Shown: in pieces, positions 11,256 to 24,440 of the stretch
Numbering within the stretch: position 1 is the first letter of the stretch
Layout of the letters: every line of letters starts with the position of its first letter
Notes under the pieces: generated by a model
Seen by the model: only the letters and a program-made list of their open reading frames with translations
Told to the model about the DNA's origin: nothing
The model's database searches: none
Position numbers and translations under genes: made by a program
NCBI RefSeq assembly: GCF_024713975.1
Contig: NC_091098.1
Location: 13,750,316 to 13,814,315, forward strand
Reading direction: 5' to 3'
Length of the DNA: 64,000 bases
Source of the DNA: Paralichthys olivaceus
Lineage: Eukaryota > Chordata > Actinopteri > Pleuronectiformes > Paralichthyidae

Positions 11256-14209
11256 TAAATAATATAATTATCATTGCTTGCCAAGTAATACATCAGACAT
11301 GATTTTAATAATCAAATACAATAATTCTGACAATCTAATTCAAAGATGAAACCACTGTGTATTGTAAATGTCTACATTTCTGTGCCTTTTAAAAAAAACC
11401 TTTGTGATGATTAAGTGACTTGATTTTCCGGTTGATATTTAAAAGCTTGTTTTCCCTGAAGCCGATATATAAACAGCATATTAATGGGAGGCTCTTCAAA
11501 TCCACCCACTGTGAAAGAAAAACAAGACTGAAAATGTGAAAATAAATGCTACATATCCTCTCTGCATTTGAGTCACTTAATCTGTGTTCTTGAGCACAGC
11601 GCAGATTTTATATACTTACAGTTGCCTCAGAAAACATTTGTTGTAGATTGTAAAACTATAACAAATCTGTTGTAGATAAATTCCGAATAGATTCAATTGC
11701 AATGTTATGTCTAATGTCTAACCAGTTAATCCATGGGTCTACCTGATTATTTGGGCCAAATCTGAAAGGATTCTCATGCGGCATTCTTATGATGCGTTCA
11801 CAAGGCAAAAAAAGGTATTGTGGGACCAGCATGGCCTTGATCTTTAACAACCAAAATCTAATCAGCTCATCTTTGAGTCTAACTGTTTCTAACGTTTGCA
11901 CAAAATTTCAAGAAATTCTCTTTCACCCTAGCAAACCGCAAACACAAAGCCTACCGCCACTGGCTATCACTAGTGCAGAGGTATAAAGACAAAATGTAGA
12001 GCGTGACATATCTAACATCATCTCAGCACAGGATGTCTGAATCCAAGCCAGAGTGACCACCGGCTTCTCTTTCACTTCTTTTCAAGGCCCTACTTCCCCA
12101 ATTTCTCAGTTTGGCCGTGTAGCCAGCTCCACAAAGAGTTCTGGCTGTTACACAGGGTTTTTCATTGAAGAATTACAAAAGGCCATTGTGGCTCTTGAGA
12201 ATCTTGAAAGCAAAACAGAAATGTTTGTATCCCTTCACCAGTCCCCGTCTCTGAGCTCCTGCAGGCAGCTCTTGTGCATGATTGATTCGTTGTGAAGCAT
12301 TATAAGATGCATTTCTTGCACGAAAGAAGCTATAAATTAAGTATGTTGTTATTTTCCAACAGCAGCAAAAATGCCATACCAGTTTTATTGTCTGAACAAC
12401 ATCAGAAACAGAAACATCTATCAACACCAACATTAAGACATTAATACTGCCCAACCCACCTTCAGAGTCCTCTGCAGAGATGGGAGGATGACCTTGTCAG
12501 CAGCAATGCATCTATCAGACCTCTTTATGACAGAGTGGTAAGATGGCAGCCATTTTGTGTAAGCGGTCTTCTTGGAGTTTGCCAACCCGTGTTGAAAAGT
12601 TTCTGAGAGCTTGAGAGAAAAAGATTCTCTGGTGTGTTGTTTTGGACAGAACTACAAGTCCCATGTCTGGTGAAACCTACTTTTGTGGCTTAGACAAAAT
12701 ATCAGGAAGCTCTTGAATAAATAAAGCTGTAACAGCACATAAGACCACATTGTAAGATTTAAAATTGCTAGTGAAGCAGTGAGGCTGGAGACCACAACCA
12801 ACTGAATACCCGTCACCTCATTCATCCCCCTCTTAACATGTAGAAAATCCTGGACTTCAGAACCAGTGTTTCATTTGTTAATTCTGAGTTACACGGGGGT
12901 GAAATGTGGGATAAGCTATATCTTAATTTAGGGTCTTCAACATTCGGAGGCTCCATATGAAGACCGATTGCGCCACAGCACTGTGCCTAGGCGCCCATTT
13001 CACAAGCTCCTCAAATGTGAAGGACAAATGCTTCTTATCATCCCTGCGCAGTGAATGCTCCAACAGGTGAATCCTTCACAGCCAAACCTATTCCAGAATT
13101 CAGTGATGAACCGTTTTTCAAAAAGGGATGGGTATCACACTTCAACTCAACCAAACAGCTAAAGGTAGACATGCTAAAAAACACCAAGCAGCATTAAAAC
13201 TTTATCAGTGTGTCCAACTTCAGCTCTATTACTAGGCAGAAGTAACAAGGGATGACCTGGTGAGCATGATGTTGGTGTGACATGTGTCCCTAACTTCAGT
13301 TCCTAAATAACAAATCTTTAGCGTGTCACCTGTATCAGCATCAATAAAGCTTCATTGTATTTGAATAGATGATTTCATTTAAAGGTTCAGTGTGTAGAAT
13401 TTATTAACATCTAATGGTGTAGTTGCATGTTGCAGCTAAATGGCCCCATCTCTCCCTTCCCTTCCAAACTCGAAAGAGAACCTGTGGTAGTTTCAGTTGG
13501 CATAAAAACTCAAAAGGTGTTTGTCCAGTTTGGTCTACTGTAAAAACATGGCGGCCTCCCTAGAGAGGACCCACTCCCAATATAAATATAAAGTATTTCA
13601 ATATAACAGGTCCATTCTACAATAAAGAAAAAAGATTTGTACAATTTAGATGATTACACACTAACAGAAACATCACTTTAATATTCAGTTTCTCCCAGTA
13701 GATCCCTTTCCCCTAAATCTTACACACTGGACCTTTAAAAGTTATTCAAACTTCCCCTCGTGACGTCAGACCGACCTCAGCACAGATGCAGCCAGAGAAA
13801 AAGAGAAAAGTAGATCCGGGCCGAGTTGTTACCTGACCAGGTGGAAGACGAGCACCAGGCTGTCCGCGACCCTCTGACTGGACTTGACGATGAACACGTA
13901 CAGGTAGACGGCGATGGCCACGGTCCAGAAGAAGGAGCTGGTGTTGGCGAAGGTGGACACGGCTCCTTGTACGACGCAGTCCAGGGAGTCGCTGCGGAAA
14001 GACCTCCACACTCCGAAGGCGTACGAGACGGCGGAGAGCCAGTCCGACATGGAGAGGAAGACCAGCAGCCTGCGGGGAGTGGTGCGTAAATCTGCCCACA
14101 GGACGTAGGTGAGGATGATCAGGGACGAGCCCAGGAAGGAGAGCGCGCAGGAGCACAGCACGACCACCTGCTCCGAGAAGTAAACAACTGTCTCGTTGCC
14201 GCTCGCCAT
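8767..14209 (-). CDS. gpr157: G-protein-coupled receptor 157, complete, four coding exons
   Basis: GPR157 is an orphan seven-helix receptor; published work places it at primary cilia of neural progenitors with Gq-type signalling. The minus-strand exons are 13833-14209, 10112-10325, 9522-9716 and 8767-8988. They splice in phase to 335 residues, the length of the human protein. Near-identity with human GPR157 is visible in STFANTSSFFWTVAIA (TM3), SWGVPLIITVAAV (TM4), KKIGYDAS-type and GWCW segments, VLWMLLTGKIWEFLAY (TM5), the TM6 stretch ending LRIWSTVRF, and GIGNTSQGAANCIMFVL (TM7). A cysteine cluster (ALCCCC) follows TM7 and is a likely palmitoylation site. The C-terminal tail is short, charged and poorly conserved. 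The start ATG precedes MASGNETVV, with an N-glycosylation sequon at residue 5. Position between slc2a5 and mir-34a matches human 1p36. Confidence 0.95.
11163..11253. repeat. (CA)n microsatellite in gpr157 intron 1
   Basis: About 45 uninterrupted AC units. The long Cys-Val or Thr-His open frames across it are artefacts of the dinucleotide repeat. It is likely polymorphic in length. Confidence 0.98.
13379..13738 (+). mobile_element. TTAAAGG-ended MITE, copy 1, in gpr157 intron 1
   Basis: The element begins 'aaaggttcagtgtgtagaat' and ends 'taaatcttacacactggacc' followed by tttaa, which is the same sequence inverted, so it has terminal inverted repeats of about 22 bases. The inside carries 'gagaacctgtggtag', 'cataaaaactcaaaaggtgt' and 'catggcggcctccctagaga', also seen in copy 4. 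It has no coding capacity. The terminal TTAA may be the target duplication, as for piggyBac-type elements; this is inferred. Confidence 0.8.
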
Positions 14210-17084
14210 GGTTTGTTGTGCTGAGGGTACGAGCTGCTGTCACCTCATGGACATCTGCTGACAAACAGGGTTTGCACACAGTCCCAGTGCGCACTAATCC
14301 ATCACGGTGTGCGTTTTGGATGAACACCAGCGCGCCACTGGTCCCCTTCAAGGCCAGGACACTTTTTAAACTCGGAGTGGAGTCGGGCCATGTGACTCAA
14401 CAAAGTTATTCAATAGTTTTTCAGGCAGCCAAACAAATCTTTTCCGCCAGGCTTTAAGCCCTGCCCCCCCGCTCCTTCCTCCCCGCCTTCTCGATGCGTC
14501 AACCCGGAACCAAAGCAGAAGTTGGAGTCAGCTGGTGGTGGGCAGACTGGTAAATATCTATTTGTAGCTTCTAATGATCTTTGCTGATGTGGCCCTGGGA
14601 AAACGGTTACATCAGGGTTTGTCACATAACAACAGATGGCAGCATGTTGAAATATAATGTTTCCACTCCATGCATGGTATAGGCCAATGTAAGAAATGAT
14701 CCTGTTATGTTTCATTCCACAATAGATATAGTTTCTTATAAATACTCATTTCAAGCTCGTAAATCCTCAATCATATTACCTAACAGGGAAGTACAGAATA
14801 GGCCTACCAAATTATAAGTTTGATCAACGCAAGTAAAATGAAAAAGTGCACTTGGAACTTTATATAAACTGGATCGCTGCTTATTATAGCTTGACAATAA
14901 AAGTCTGAGTCAGCTGTTAAAAAAAGCAATGCAGTTTCTCTGTGTTGTTTGTGCTGGGGGAAAAAAAGATTCTAAAACGGTACCAGTAAAAGAAATAACA
15001 AGGAAATACTTAAAGAATCATCCCAACCCAAAGAGAATCAAACAGATGTAAAGATTCCAAGTAAAATAAGATGAGCCAAGATAGTAAAATGATAAAATAA
15101 TCACCTTTTGATGCTCATTCCAAATTCCAATAAGCTTTATTTATACAGCACCCTTAATAAAACGCAGCTCTAGGTATAACAGAGCAAATCAAAACACAGC
15201 AAGACTATAAAAGATGTTTGAATGTATAAAAAAAAGTATAAAAGCAAAGTTAAAGTTACAAAAAAAGAAAAGAAATGGTTATAATTTAAAAAAACAAACA
15301 TCCTAAAAATACGTTTTGAGCAGTTATTTTGTAATGTGCAGACACAGGATGTACATCTGATGTGTAGTGGGAGTATGTTTCTAATCTTTGGTGCATAATC
15401 ACAGAAAACTGCCTCACTGTGTTTCGTAGTTTGAGTGCGGCATGTTCAACAAACCAGCAATTAGTGACCTCAGAGAGCGGATAGGATGGTAATCTGATAG
15501 ACAATCTAAAAGATTAGATGTTGCCAGGTCATTTTTATTTTTAAAACAATGAAGAGAATTTAAAATCTAAGCTCAGTGTTAATGTTAATATGATAAGGAA
15601 AGGCAGCTGGAAACCAGTAAATCAGCATCAGAAATTTGAGCAGTTGACAGAAGTTTTTCAAATTACTCAGGCTGTAAACTAGATGTTAGAGTAGGAGCCA
15701 CCTCGAAAATGTAATCAACAGGATATTAACTCATTTTTCATTTTTTCTCTATGATGCATTAAAATATAAAATGTCAATAAGTTAAAAACCTTTAACATTT
15801 CTCAGAGCTCAAGGTGAAATCTGCTTATCAGTCAAATCAATACTGTGAAACCTCAAGGTAAAAAAAAATGTAATCTCAAAATTGTTGCCAATTGATTTTG
15901 ATTTAGGTCTTTATATTCCCCTGTATGGTGTATTATGACCTGGTGAACGCTTTAACACACTTTAATGGGTTTTACCAAAGAGCTGACGAAGAAGTGTAGG
16001 AAGATTTAAAGCCGTAAAAACCAGTGACCTTGTGTGAGAACAGAAATGTACTGCTCCTGCACTGCTGCACCTTCAGAAACAATGGCCATCGCTGTTTGCA
16101 GCAATGCAGAGGCATGCAGGTCTTTTCCCTGCAATCTGCTGCAGGCACACACTCCTCTGCATTTATCATCAGAGTCCCCGATGGCCAACAGAGCAGCAGC
16201 ATTAACTGTTTACAACAGACCAACAAAAGATTCTGTGATTCTTGAGAAAATATCTATGTGATCATAAATCAGGAGCACAGCGTACATTGAGCTGCTTGTG
16301 CGTTTGCTCTGTGTGTGTGTCAGTGTGTGTGTGTGTGTGAGTGAGAAATTAAATAAGAGTGCACCTGGCATGAAGTTGGCCGTTCTGGCTCATCTGCACC
16401 CTACGGCGTTCACATGGATACATCATTTTTACAAAGAGCTTTTACAATGTGGTTTGTACATAATCGTATGTTCCAGAGTTACAAAACGCACATGTACTGT
16501 GAAAACAAACAAATCAGATTCATAACAATGTCTCTGTAACTTTTATTTATCCGTTATGTGGATCAGTTTAATGTGTGTCACTAACAAATTATTAGGCGAC
16601 AATTAATACATCAGGGTTTATATTAATAAATATTCACCATTTATTTGTTAACTGTACACAAACAATATGCCTCTGCAACTGAAATATATTAAAAATCACA
16701 TGATGAGATAGTTTCTTAATGAACAGGATTTTAGGTTGTTTAAAACGCAACATTGGGTTTTTCAGATTGATGCAGTGTTTGATGGAGAAATGCATGCTGG
16801 GAGGTTTCAGACACAAGATGGCAGCAGAGGCTGATGAAAGTACAGAACAGAGTGCAGAAGTTTGATGCATTGATCAGACAGTAAATATGTAAGAGGCTGT
16901 AAACAAAGCGGCTCATGCTCTCAGTCTCCAACGTGTCCCCGGCTCCTGTTATTTTCTACTGCGTCAGCACACGTGTAAGAACTTACAGTAGCAGCAGGAT
17001 CCTTGCTTGCTACAGTGCTGATTTAGGTTTTTTCCTTTTCTTTCCTCCCTCTCATTTTTCTCCCGGTGATGGCTGCGCTCCCAG
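14210..17084. other. Spacer between gpr157 and mir-34a
   Basis: The first 350 bases above the gpr157 ATG are fairly GC-rich and should hold its promoter and 5' UTR. Beyond that the sequence is AT-rich. A short (TG)n patch lies near 16310-16341. I see no coding exon. If the mir-34a primary transcript (minus strand) extends past the hairpin, part of this stretch is its 3' end. Confidence 0.5.
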
Positions 17085-17190
17085 GGCCTCTTATTGCGAA
17101 GAATTTCTGCGGCAGTATACTTGCTGATTGCTTCGTTCTCACTCCTCACAACAACCAGCTAAGACACTGCCAGAGAAACACCCACAGCAC
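17085..17190 (-). ncRNA. mir34a: microRNA precursor mir-34a
   Basis: On the minus strand the 5' arm reads TGGCAGTGTCTTAGCTGGTT followed by GT (17151-17172), which is the miR-34a guide including the GGCAGTG seed. After a loop of about 20 bases the 3' arm (17109-17130) reads CAATCAGCAAGTATACTGCC followed by GC, the miR-34a-3p sequence. The two arms pair into the expected hairpin. Even the flanks (GTGTTTC before the guide, GAAG before the 3' arm) resemble human MIR34A. miR-34a is a p53-induced regulator of cell cycle and apoptosis targets. It lies on the same strand as gpr157 and opposite to spsb1, as in human. Hairpin ends are approximate, while the mature arms are exact. Confidence 0.97.
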
Positions 17191-18970
17191 CCGCGTCCGA
17201 GCAGATCCGCCTGCCTCCCTCTTTCTCTCCTCGCCGTGCACTTCCACCTGTGAGTCTGGCACCGCGGACGATCAACGCTTTTCATGCCTGGCTTTGTGGT
17301 GGTGGTGGCTGGAAGGCAATGGTTTCACCCACTTGGGGGGGGTGGTGTGGTCCTGTTGCCAACAGGCTCTGTAAGAGAAGCAGGAAACAATGATTGAGTA
17401 ACAAGTGGTTCATGGAATCAACCCATCTTGTTCAGATACATTAGGATGTAAACTTAAAAATAAATCTCACAAATCTAAAATTAAGATTCTAAGAGGTTCT
17501 GTGCTCCCCCTTCCTCAGCGTTTATGTAACTGTGATGTATTGATGAGTGTGCGCTCCTCTGCCCAAAGTGACCCAGAGCCTGTTCCCAAACAGATCCTTC
17601 GTACTTTTCTCACGATTGGTGCAGCATCACTTTAAGTGCACACAACTTGGACACACACAAACACCCCCAAACTAAGAATAGACTTACCATGACTCATTAT
17701 TTTGCAACAAAAAGGTTCGTCTCAGCTCTCTTGTATTAATGCGAGTCTCCGTTCACACAAGGGCCATATTGTACAAGAGTGTTTATGTTCCTATAAACGG
17801 GTAACAACTTAAATCCCGTTGCTGCCACTTGTGTTTGCTGGCTGCTGCGCTATTTTGAGCCAGCTGACCGCTCCATACTGTTCTCTCCCTGTGGACTGTG
17901 CTTTGCTGTCAGGACAGCATGGACACTCGAGAGCGATCAGTACTGTAGTCATCACCAAATGAGGGAGGAGAGGGAATCATGGATGAGACAGAGAAAGTGT
18001 CGGGAGGGACGCGCAGTTGGCCGAACGTCCTGAGTCTGGTGTAGCTTTAAATCCACAGCGAGGCTATTTGTGGTCCTCCATGTCTTTTATGACACATTGG
18101 TTGTATAACTGAAAATTCCTCGCCTCTGTGGTGGTTTGAGCATTTTGACTGTATCTGATATCTAAGAAAAATCTGATATTTCTAAGAACTGTGTGTAAAA
18201 TCTCACACATTGATGCACCAAGTGTTGTCTGCCCCTGTCTTATATGTACGGATACAAGTGATGTCCTCAGACAAACAGAAGAGACGGCTTGACCTTCTTT
18301 CAGACGACCAACAGCTGTGTCCGTGTCTCTTTGTGTCTTTGTGGTGCAGCCACACGCTGCCTTCGCTGAGCACATGATGACAGGAATTTTTCCTGCTCAG
18401 GGCTTGATGTAATCCCTAATACAGGATTGAAGAATGCCAGTGGAAACAACAACCGGCTTGCAAAATGAACAAGCGGCCGCCTCACGGCATCACTCGGCAA
18501 AGCAGCAGCAGCAGCAGGAGCAGCGACGAGCCTCGACTCACAAACCTGCCCACAAATATGTCTAAGGCCTCAGGCTGAGTTCAGCTTTTATGGGAAGAAT
18601 TATATCTTCCTATTTCTGTACTGTCGGCCAAACAGAAAGCAAATGTTGGAAATGTGTTCGAGGAGTGGATGAATGAACATAGATTAAGGTTTGCCAGTTT
18701 AAAAGTCATGTTTAGTACACCTCCATTTAGACTTCTATTTTCAACGTGATCAGTGCTGTAATGCATTATTATTCTTATTATTGATTGATCTACCTTCTTT
18801 TGGCTTTTATATAGATATTAAATTTAATTCTAAATTACCGTACTTTACAGATTCTGAAGAAATAATAATTTAGTTGATGTTTCCTATTTCCCTAAAAAAT
18901 ACATTTTTTAATTCATAATATAAAATTGTTTGAATAAATATTAACACAATCATAAAAAATTTAATACAGT

Positions 18971-18989
18971 ACACACACACACACACACA
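18971..18989. repeat. Short (AC)n microsatellite
   Basis: About nine AC units in an AT-rich context. Confidence 0.9.
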
Positions 18990-20056
18990 TAAACACATAT
19001 AATGTATGTAACTACTTAATAGTCAAATCTCATGCATTAAGTTGGCTCTAACATTAACACTGATGAATTAGTGTTCAGTGTGGTATCTTTTAGCTGTAAT
19101 CCTCTTGTCAAAACCATTTTCAGCATAAGCACATGATTGTGCAGCTATTCAAATTAATTGAATACAAATCTTTGTGGAGCTGTAAATAATGATTATTTGA
19201 ATTATTGATTGATCTGCTGATTCTTTTTTCTTTTCTTATTTCTGTCTAAATGTGACACCTTCATGTTTAGTTTTGTTCACTCAAAAGTATATATACACAA
19301 AATGATTATGTTAATATGAAAAAGGAAAGAGGGAAAACTATCAAAGAATATTTAGCATTTTATTGTTAAAATAGTTGTTGATGATTTGTGTGTATCAGCT
19401 AATTGACTGAATCAGCTCTAATTGAATAAATGCATTTCACATGTGAGAAATGTGGTATTCCCATAATGCACAGTGTTTGTCTCAGAGCTGCATTTGAGTA
19501 ACTAAGGTGTCTGAAGTTACAGAAACGCTCCTTTAAAAACCTACAGGAAACAATTCTTATTAACGTTGGATATATTTTTATCTTATCACACAATTCAAAC
19601 CGTCACACATGCACACAAACAGCATACACACGCCAGTCCTAGACCCACCTACACTTCCTGAACACACTGCATCCTTCTGCTGTCAGAGAAAAAACAAACT
19701 CACCCAGCTATCACCAACCCTCGTCACTTTACTTCACATCCTCTCCACAGTGATTGTTCCAGTGTCGGCCCTCAAACAGTCATGCTCTCCTGCTCCGCTC
19801 CCGTTCCACACACCTAATCATCTTATGACCAACAATGACATTAGTATTTACTGTAAGGCCACGTTTGTGAGCGGTGCTACACATGACACGTACACAGACT
19901 GCAGGCCTGGCGCTGGGGCTTAGACTTGCGTGAGGTTTACGTACCACGAGGGTGTGTATTGATTTAGCTTTTTTAGATTTTAGTTTTCATGTCAAATTAA
20001 CGATTATAAATAAAACACTAAAAGCTTTTCAACTTAATAGAAATAGTAGTATCCAG

Positions 20057-20080
<24 letters not shown>
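20057..20080. repeat. (TA)n microsatellite followed by a T tract
   Basis: About twelve TA units, then a run of T. Confidence 0.95.
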
Positions 20081-20087
<7 letters not shown>

Positions 20088-20246
20088 TACTGTTAAAATC
20101 ATGTATTTATTTGATCAGTATTCACTTATCAGTATTATGTGTCAAACGTCTATTAATAATTCAATGGGTTTTGAGTTTTACACACAGAGGGCACAACCCC
20201 TGGTTACCAGAATACAGAGTTGCTCCAGTAACTATCGCCTTGCGTG

Positions 20247-20248
<2 letters not shown>

Positions 20249-20279
<31 letters not shown>
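20249..20279. repeat. (AC)n microsatellite
   Basis: About fifteen perfect AC units. Confidence 0.97.
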
Positions 20280-20281
<2 letters not shown>

Positions 20282-20794
20282 TCACAGTGCACTGGACACT
20301 TAATGGTTATCATTTGACTCACTTGAGTCATTGATTTGTTTGAGTTGTGACCCTCATTTTTCACTGTAGTTTTCACATGTTGTAATTAAATCACAGATAA
20401 GGTCGTCTTTATCTGCTCATCTATGCACAGTCTCCGTGATCTAATGTTCCGAGTCTCAAACATTATCGTGATGCTTCTTTTGAGTATGAGACCTGTTTGA
20501 GTCTTCTGCCAGCCACGACTGATTGTCGACAGACGTTCAAATATGCTCGCTGCAAATCAGTTTTTTTTTAAAAACGAGACAGTGTGGATCTCTCTTGTTG
20601 AAGGAAGGAGAGGCGGACGGCTGGGTACACTGATGGAAATTAAACAATGTATAATAACATCAGCCGCAGTCCTGCTCTGTGAGGATCAAGCTCTGGTCAG
20701 ACGATGATTGTTGAGTCTTTGCAGATCTGTGAAAGGGTCAGTGGTGTTGCTCTGTGTGTGTACATGTGGAGGTCACTGTGCCACTTTTACCCCG

Positions 20795-21380
20795 TTTCCA
20801 CCAAGGCCGTTCAAAGGCCGATTCGGATCCTAACCTTGAACCACTTCTTTGTGTTTCAACAGCCAAAAAAAACTGTCTCTCTGCACGAAGAACTGGTTCA
20901 ACTGTGGCACCAACACTTTGCTGATCTAGAAGAAAGAACTGGTTAAAGGGCTGATTACAAAACTAAGCACATATCCCGTCAAAGTTCACCAAAATTGAAT
21001 TCCATGCAAAGCCGCGCTGCGATTTGTCACGCGACAGGAAAAGTGAGCAAGAGCTGAAGTTTTGCCACTGAAACATTCGTGTAAGTGTGACCGGGCCCGG
21101 AGTCGAGGCCAATAAGTCCAATAAAAATATTGTGACCACCATTTGTTAAATAAATGGAGCTTGTGTTGTGTTTAGCCTGCAAAGAAGATTAAATATTTTA
21201 GCTATGGAAGCCAAAGCGAAGCAGCAGTCGTCCATGGAGGAGACAAACTGTGTGTCGTTGTTCTCTCTGTAGTTGTTGTTGTGCGAGGGTTGCTGGGAAC
21301 GTGATGACGTGGCTATACGGTGGCTCTGGGTTCTTTAAACTCTGACTCAGCCCTGGCATCAGGTTCACCTTGGTGGAAAA
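20795..21380. mobile_element. hAT-like non-autonomous element (MITE), about 590 bp
   Basis: The left end reads TTTCCACCAAGG and the right end CCTTGGTGGAAA, a perfect 12-base terminal inverted repeat. The next-inner sequence is AC-poor and loosely inverted ('ggccgttcaaagg' against 'ggttcaccttgg'). Internal phrases such as 'tcctaaccttgaaccacttc' and 'gaactggttcaactgtggca' are those of an abundant teleost family with 'ctttccaccaaggctggttc' ends. There is no transposase frame. Assignment to hAT is from memory of the family, not from a search. Confidence 0.65.
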
Positions 21381-21843
21381 GGCCTGTTGTGTGTTCGGGT
21401 GTATCTGGTAGTAACCTTTTGCACAGTTACCATGGCGTCATGGACCCAGCATCAGGACTCGGCTTGGATGCCGTCACAGCTCTTGAGAGCCGCACACTTC
21501 AGATTGTTGCTCATTAATCAACTTCAGCCGTCATTAAGATCTTTAGGCCTTTTGATTTCCCCACACTAACCAGTGTTCCTGAAGTTTGACTCGGAGAGGC
21601 TCCTGTCGGCTGTAACAATTAACCTTGACATTCACACACATGCTCGGCTGCAACATTATATTTATCTGAAGCTTACAAGTTTGTGTCACTCACCCCAAGC
21701 AGCGAGGCGGCAGCGGCACTTCTTCATCCGCGGCCGTCTTCAGTGAGTGTCGACATGGAGAGGACTGTGTCCACGGCTGCTGCAGGGCTCTCCTCTTGGC
21801 AACCCTGGCAAACTGAGTGTCCTCTCCCTCTCGCTGTGCTGCT

Positions 21844-21880
21844 GTCTCTCTCTCTCTCTCCCTCCCTCTTTCTCTCTGCT
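21844..21880. repeat. (CT)n polypyrimidine tract
   Basis: CT units followed by CCCTCC/CTTT variants, which give rise to spurious Leu/Ser-rich frames. Confidence 0.85.
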
Positions 21881-23629
21881 CCTCTCAGGCAGCACAACAA
21901 GTCAAGGCATGTTCCAGCGCACCACCAACAGCCGGACCTGGTGTGTGAGCCTGCTCCTAGGCCAAAGGGGGGAGGAGCAGAGGATCAGAGAGGGGGGAAA
22001 CCCAGAAAAGACCCAGCATGACTCAGCCTGCTCCAGTCGGTTAGCATGCACAGCTTCTGGTCTGAACTCTTAAAACGCAGGAAGGGATTATTGTGTGAAG
22101 GAGCATTAAGATTGTGTGACGAGTGGGTCTCTTTATAAAAAGCCGAGAGGATGTTAGGGCCGATGGCAGCCGAAAGTGTTGAGGAGTTCTTTTTTTATTT
22201 AAATGTTTTTTAATTGCACTGTCTCGCCACTTCACCGTTGTTCTGTCATGAATCATATAGAAATCACATTCTTGCTGCAGGCACTCACTTCTCTCCCTTT
22301 TTCAGTGTCTCTGTCAAAGCGAGCGGAAGCCGTAACCTTCAAGTAAATTTAATATCTTTTCATATCCAGCGACAGTATTCCCCTTTTCATTCAGACTCTT
22401 ATTAGCAAGTCGTCCTGCTCAGTCTGTAGCCCAGCAGAAGGAATAGTTTCGTTTAGAAGCTGTAACCTGGCACCAGCACACCACACTGATGAAAGCTGCT
22501 GATTCATCATATCATCCTGTACAGTACCCACAGTAGGTCACATCAATTACAAATGAGTGTGAATTATATGACCTCTTGGGGAGAGCATGGGTGAAAGATA
22601 TGGAAAAACACAGAAATATTTTCCTGTAGCTGGGACGTTTGATGTCAAATCTGAATTTTAGAGCAGTTTATTAATGCAGCAGAGGAAGAATCCTCGATCT
22701 GACAGATCTGAGATTTAAACGCATGTGTTCTGCTCAGTTGGACGTATTAAACAGCAGGATCATCGCCATGCATGAGCGCTAATTATGCAGAGCTGCTCGG
22801 ATGCTATAGTCACAGTGATGCTAGTTCATCACTGCTGTAGTGGAAGTTGATCACTAGGCAGATTCTAGATGCAGCGGCAGGAACCAGCTCAGCAAAAAAA
22901 AAAAAAACCCTCACCTGCTACAATATGGTCTGAGTCTGGCTGCCTGAGCTGTGCATCACTGGTGCTGCTCCTCACTGCAGCCTGTCAACACACTCATGAC
23001 CTTATCAATGAAAGAGCAAAGTCACTATGACGTTACACGCAAGAAATAACTCACTTCTAGATCTGCTCGGAGGTTTTGTCTTCTCCCTTCTGACAGCATA
23101 CAGAGGAGCAGAGCAACTTTGTAGAAGAGCAGAAGATTAGCCTGCAGATAGTTTGCATTAATTTATTGGACGTGGTGATGCGGCACTGCACTAACACAGA
23201 CGCGTTTTGACAAAGAGCCAGCTGTAGTTTCACCATCTGAGTTGGCTCTCAATTTATGGAAGCGTTGACGATATGTGTGCACAAGAGTGAAATATGGACG
23301 ATTATTTAGAAGCTAGGCCACTCAGACGAAAACCATTTTCTGCTATTTAAAAGCTAAAAAAAAATGCATAAAAAACTGTTTGTAATTTATTTGTCTTCCT
23401 TCCTGGGACACAGAATGAAGCTGAGGCCGCACACGCATCCATATCATGTCACTAAGGTTGGGGGGGAAGGGGACAGGGGGAGGGAACCCCTAGCCCAGAA
23501 AGTTCAAGGCTTGCTGCATTGATTACATCATCGGAACTGGAATGGGACAATGCACCATGGCGGGGGGTGGGTGGGGGTGAAGGGGGTAAAATGGCAAATC
23601 TCGCTATTGCCTGCCCATGGAGCAGAATA

Positions 23630-23631
<2 letters not shown>

Positions 23632-23720
<89 letters not shown>
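23632..23720. repeat. (GT)n microsatellite
   Basis: About 44 uninterrupted GT units, preceded by a G-rich stretch (about 23459-23590) containing runs of five to six G. Confidence 0.98.
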
Positions 23721-23722
<2 letters not shown>

Positions 23723-24412
23723 AACTCAGTCCGGTCCAGAGTGACACCGTCTGCTCTGCCTCACATTTCCCACCAGTGCGTCACATGACATAAGGGCCGT
23801 CTGTGTCTGAGAGAGAATGATAGTCTTGATGTGCCCATGTTTGTCTGTTTTGTGTGTGTGTCAGTGCATGTGCGTGCACTTGTGCATCTGTACTATTAGT
23901 GGCCAGCACTGCAGGAACCCAGCTGCTGCAGGACACTGCAGGATGGCTGTTCTGCTGCTGGCTCACTGGCTCTTGCTTCTCTCTCTCTCTCGCTCTATTC
24001 ACTCAGGCAAATTGCTCAAGGAGGATAGTGAGAGCATGTGCTGCATACTTCTTCAGCAGAGGAGGGGTTAGTGGAGGAGAAAAGAAAAAAAGTGGGGGGG
24101 TTACAGAATCACAGAGGTGCAAAGCATGCTGGTGAGGTGCTGCGCTGGGCAACTGTACCTCTGAGAGAGAGCGACTACAGTAGAGAAATTGGAGACAAGA
24201 AAGGAGGAGGAGGGAAGAGAGCGTATAGGAGGTGGGGGGAGGGCAGGAGCGAGGTGCAAGGAACATCAGGTGAGTGCGGCAATTTCGTTTGCTGGCAGTG
24301 CAGCACCCACCCTCGGTGAGAGTGTAAGCAGGAGAACTGCAGATGTTGGAAGATGATGTCAGGCTCCGGATGTGGCGCGGACCTTTAGTGCAGTTTGCCA
24401 TCACTGCATGTG

Positions 24413-24440
24413 TCCCCCCCCCCCCCCCACACACACACAC
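24413..24440. repeat. C homopolymer joined to (AC)n
   Basis: A run of about sixteen C followed by six AC units. Such a composite is prone to length change and assembly error. Confidence 0.9.

Noticed and set aside
10938-11293. Long Cys-Val and Thr-His repeat frames.
   Set aside because: They are translations of the (CA)n microsatellite, as are similar frames near 23.6 and 34.6 kb.
13746-14351. 201-codon minus-strand frame over gpr157 exon 1.
   Set aside because: It is an alternative frame of the real first exon (Arg/Leu/His-rich), while the 335-residue GPR157 reading is the conserved one.
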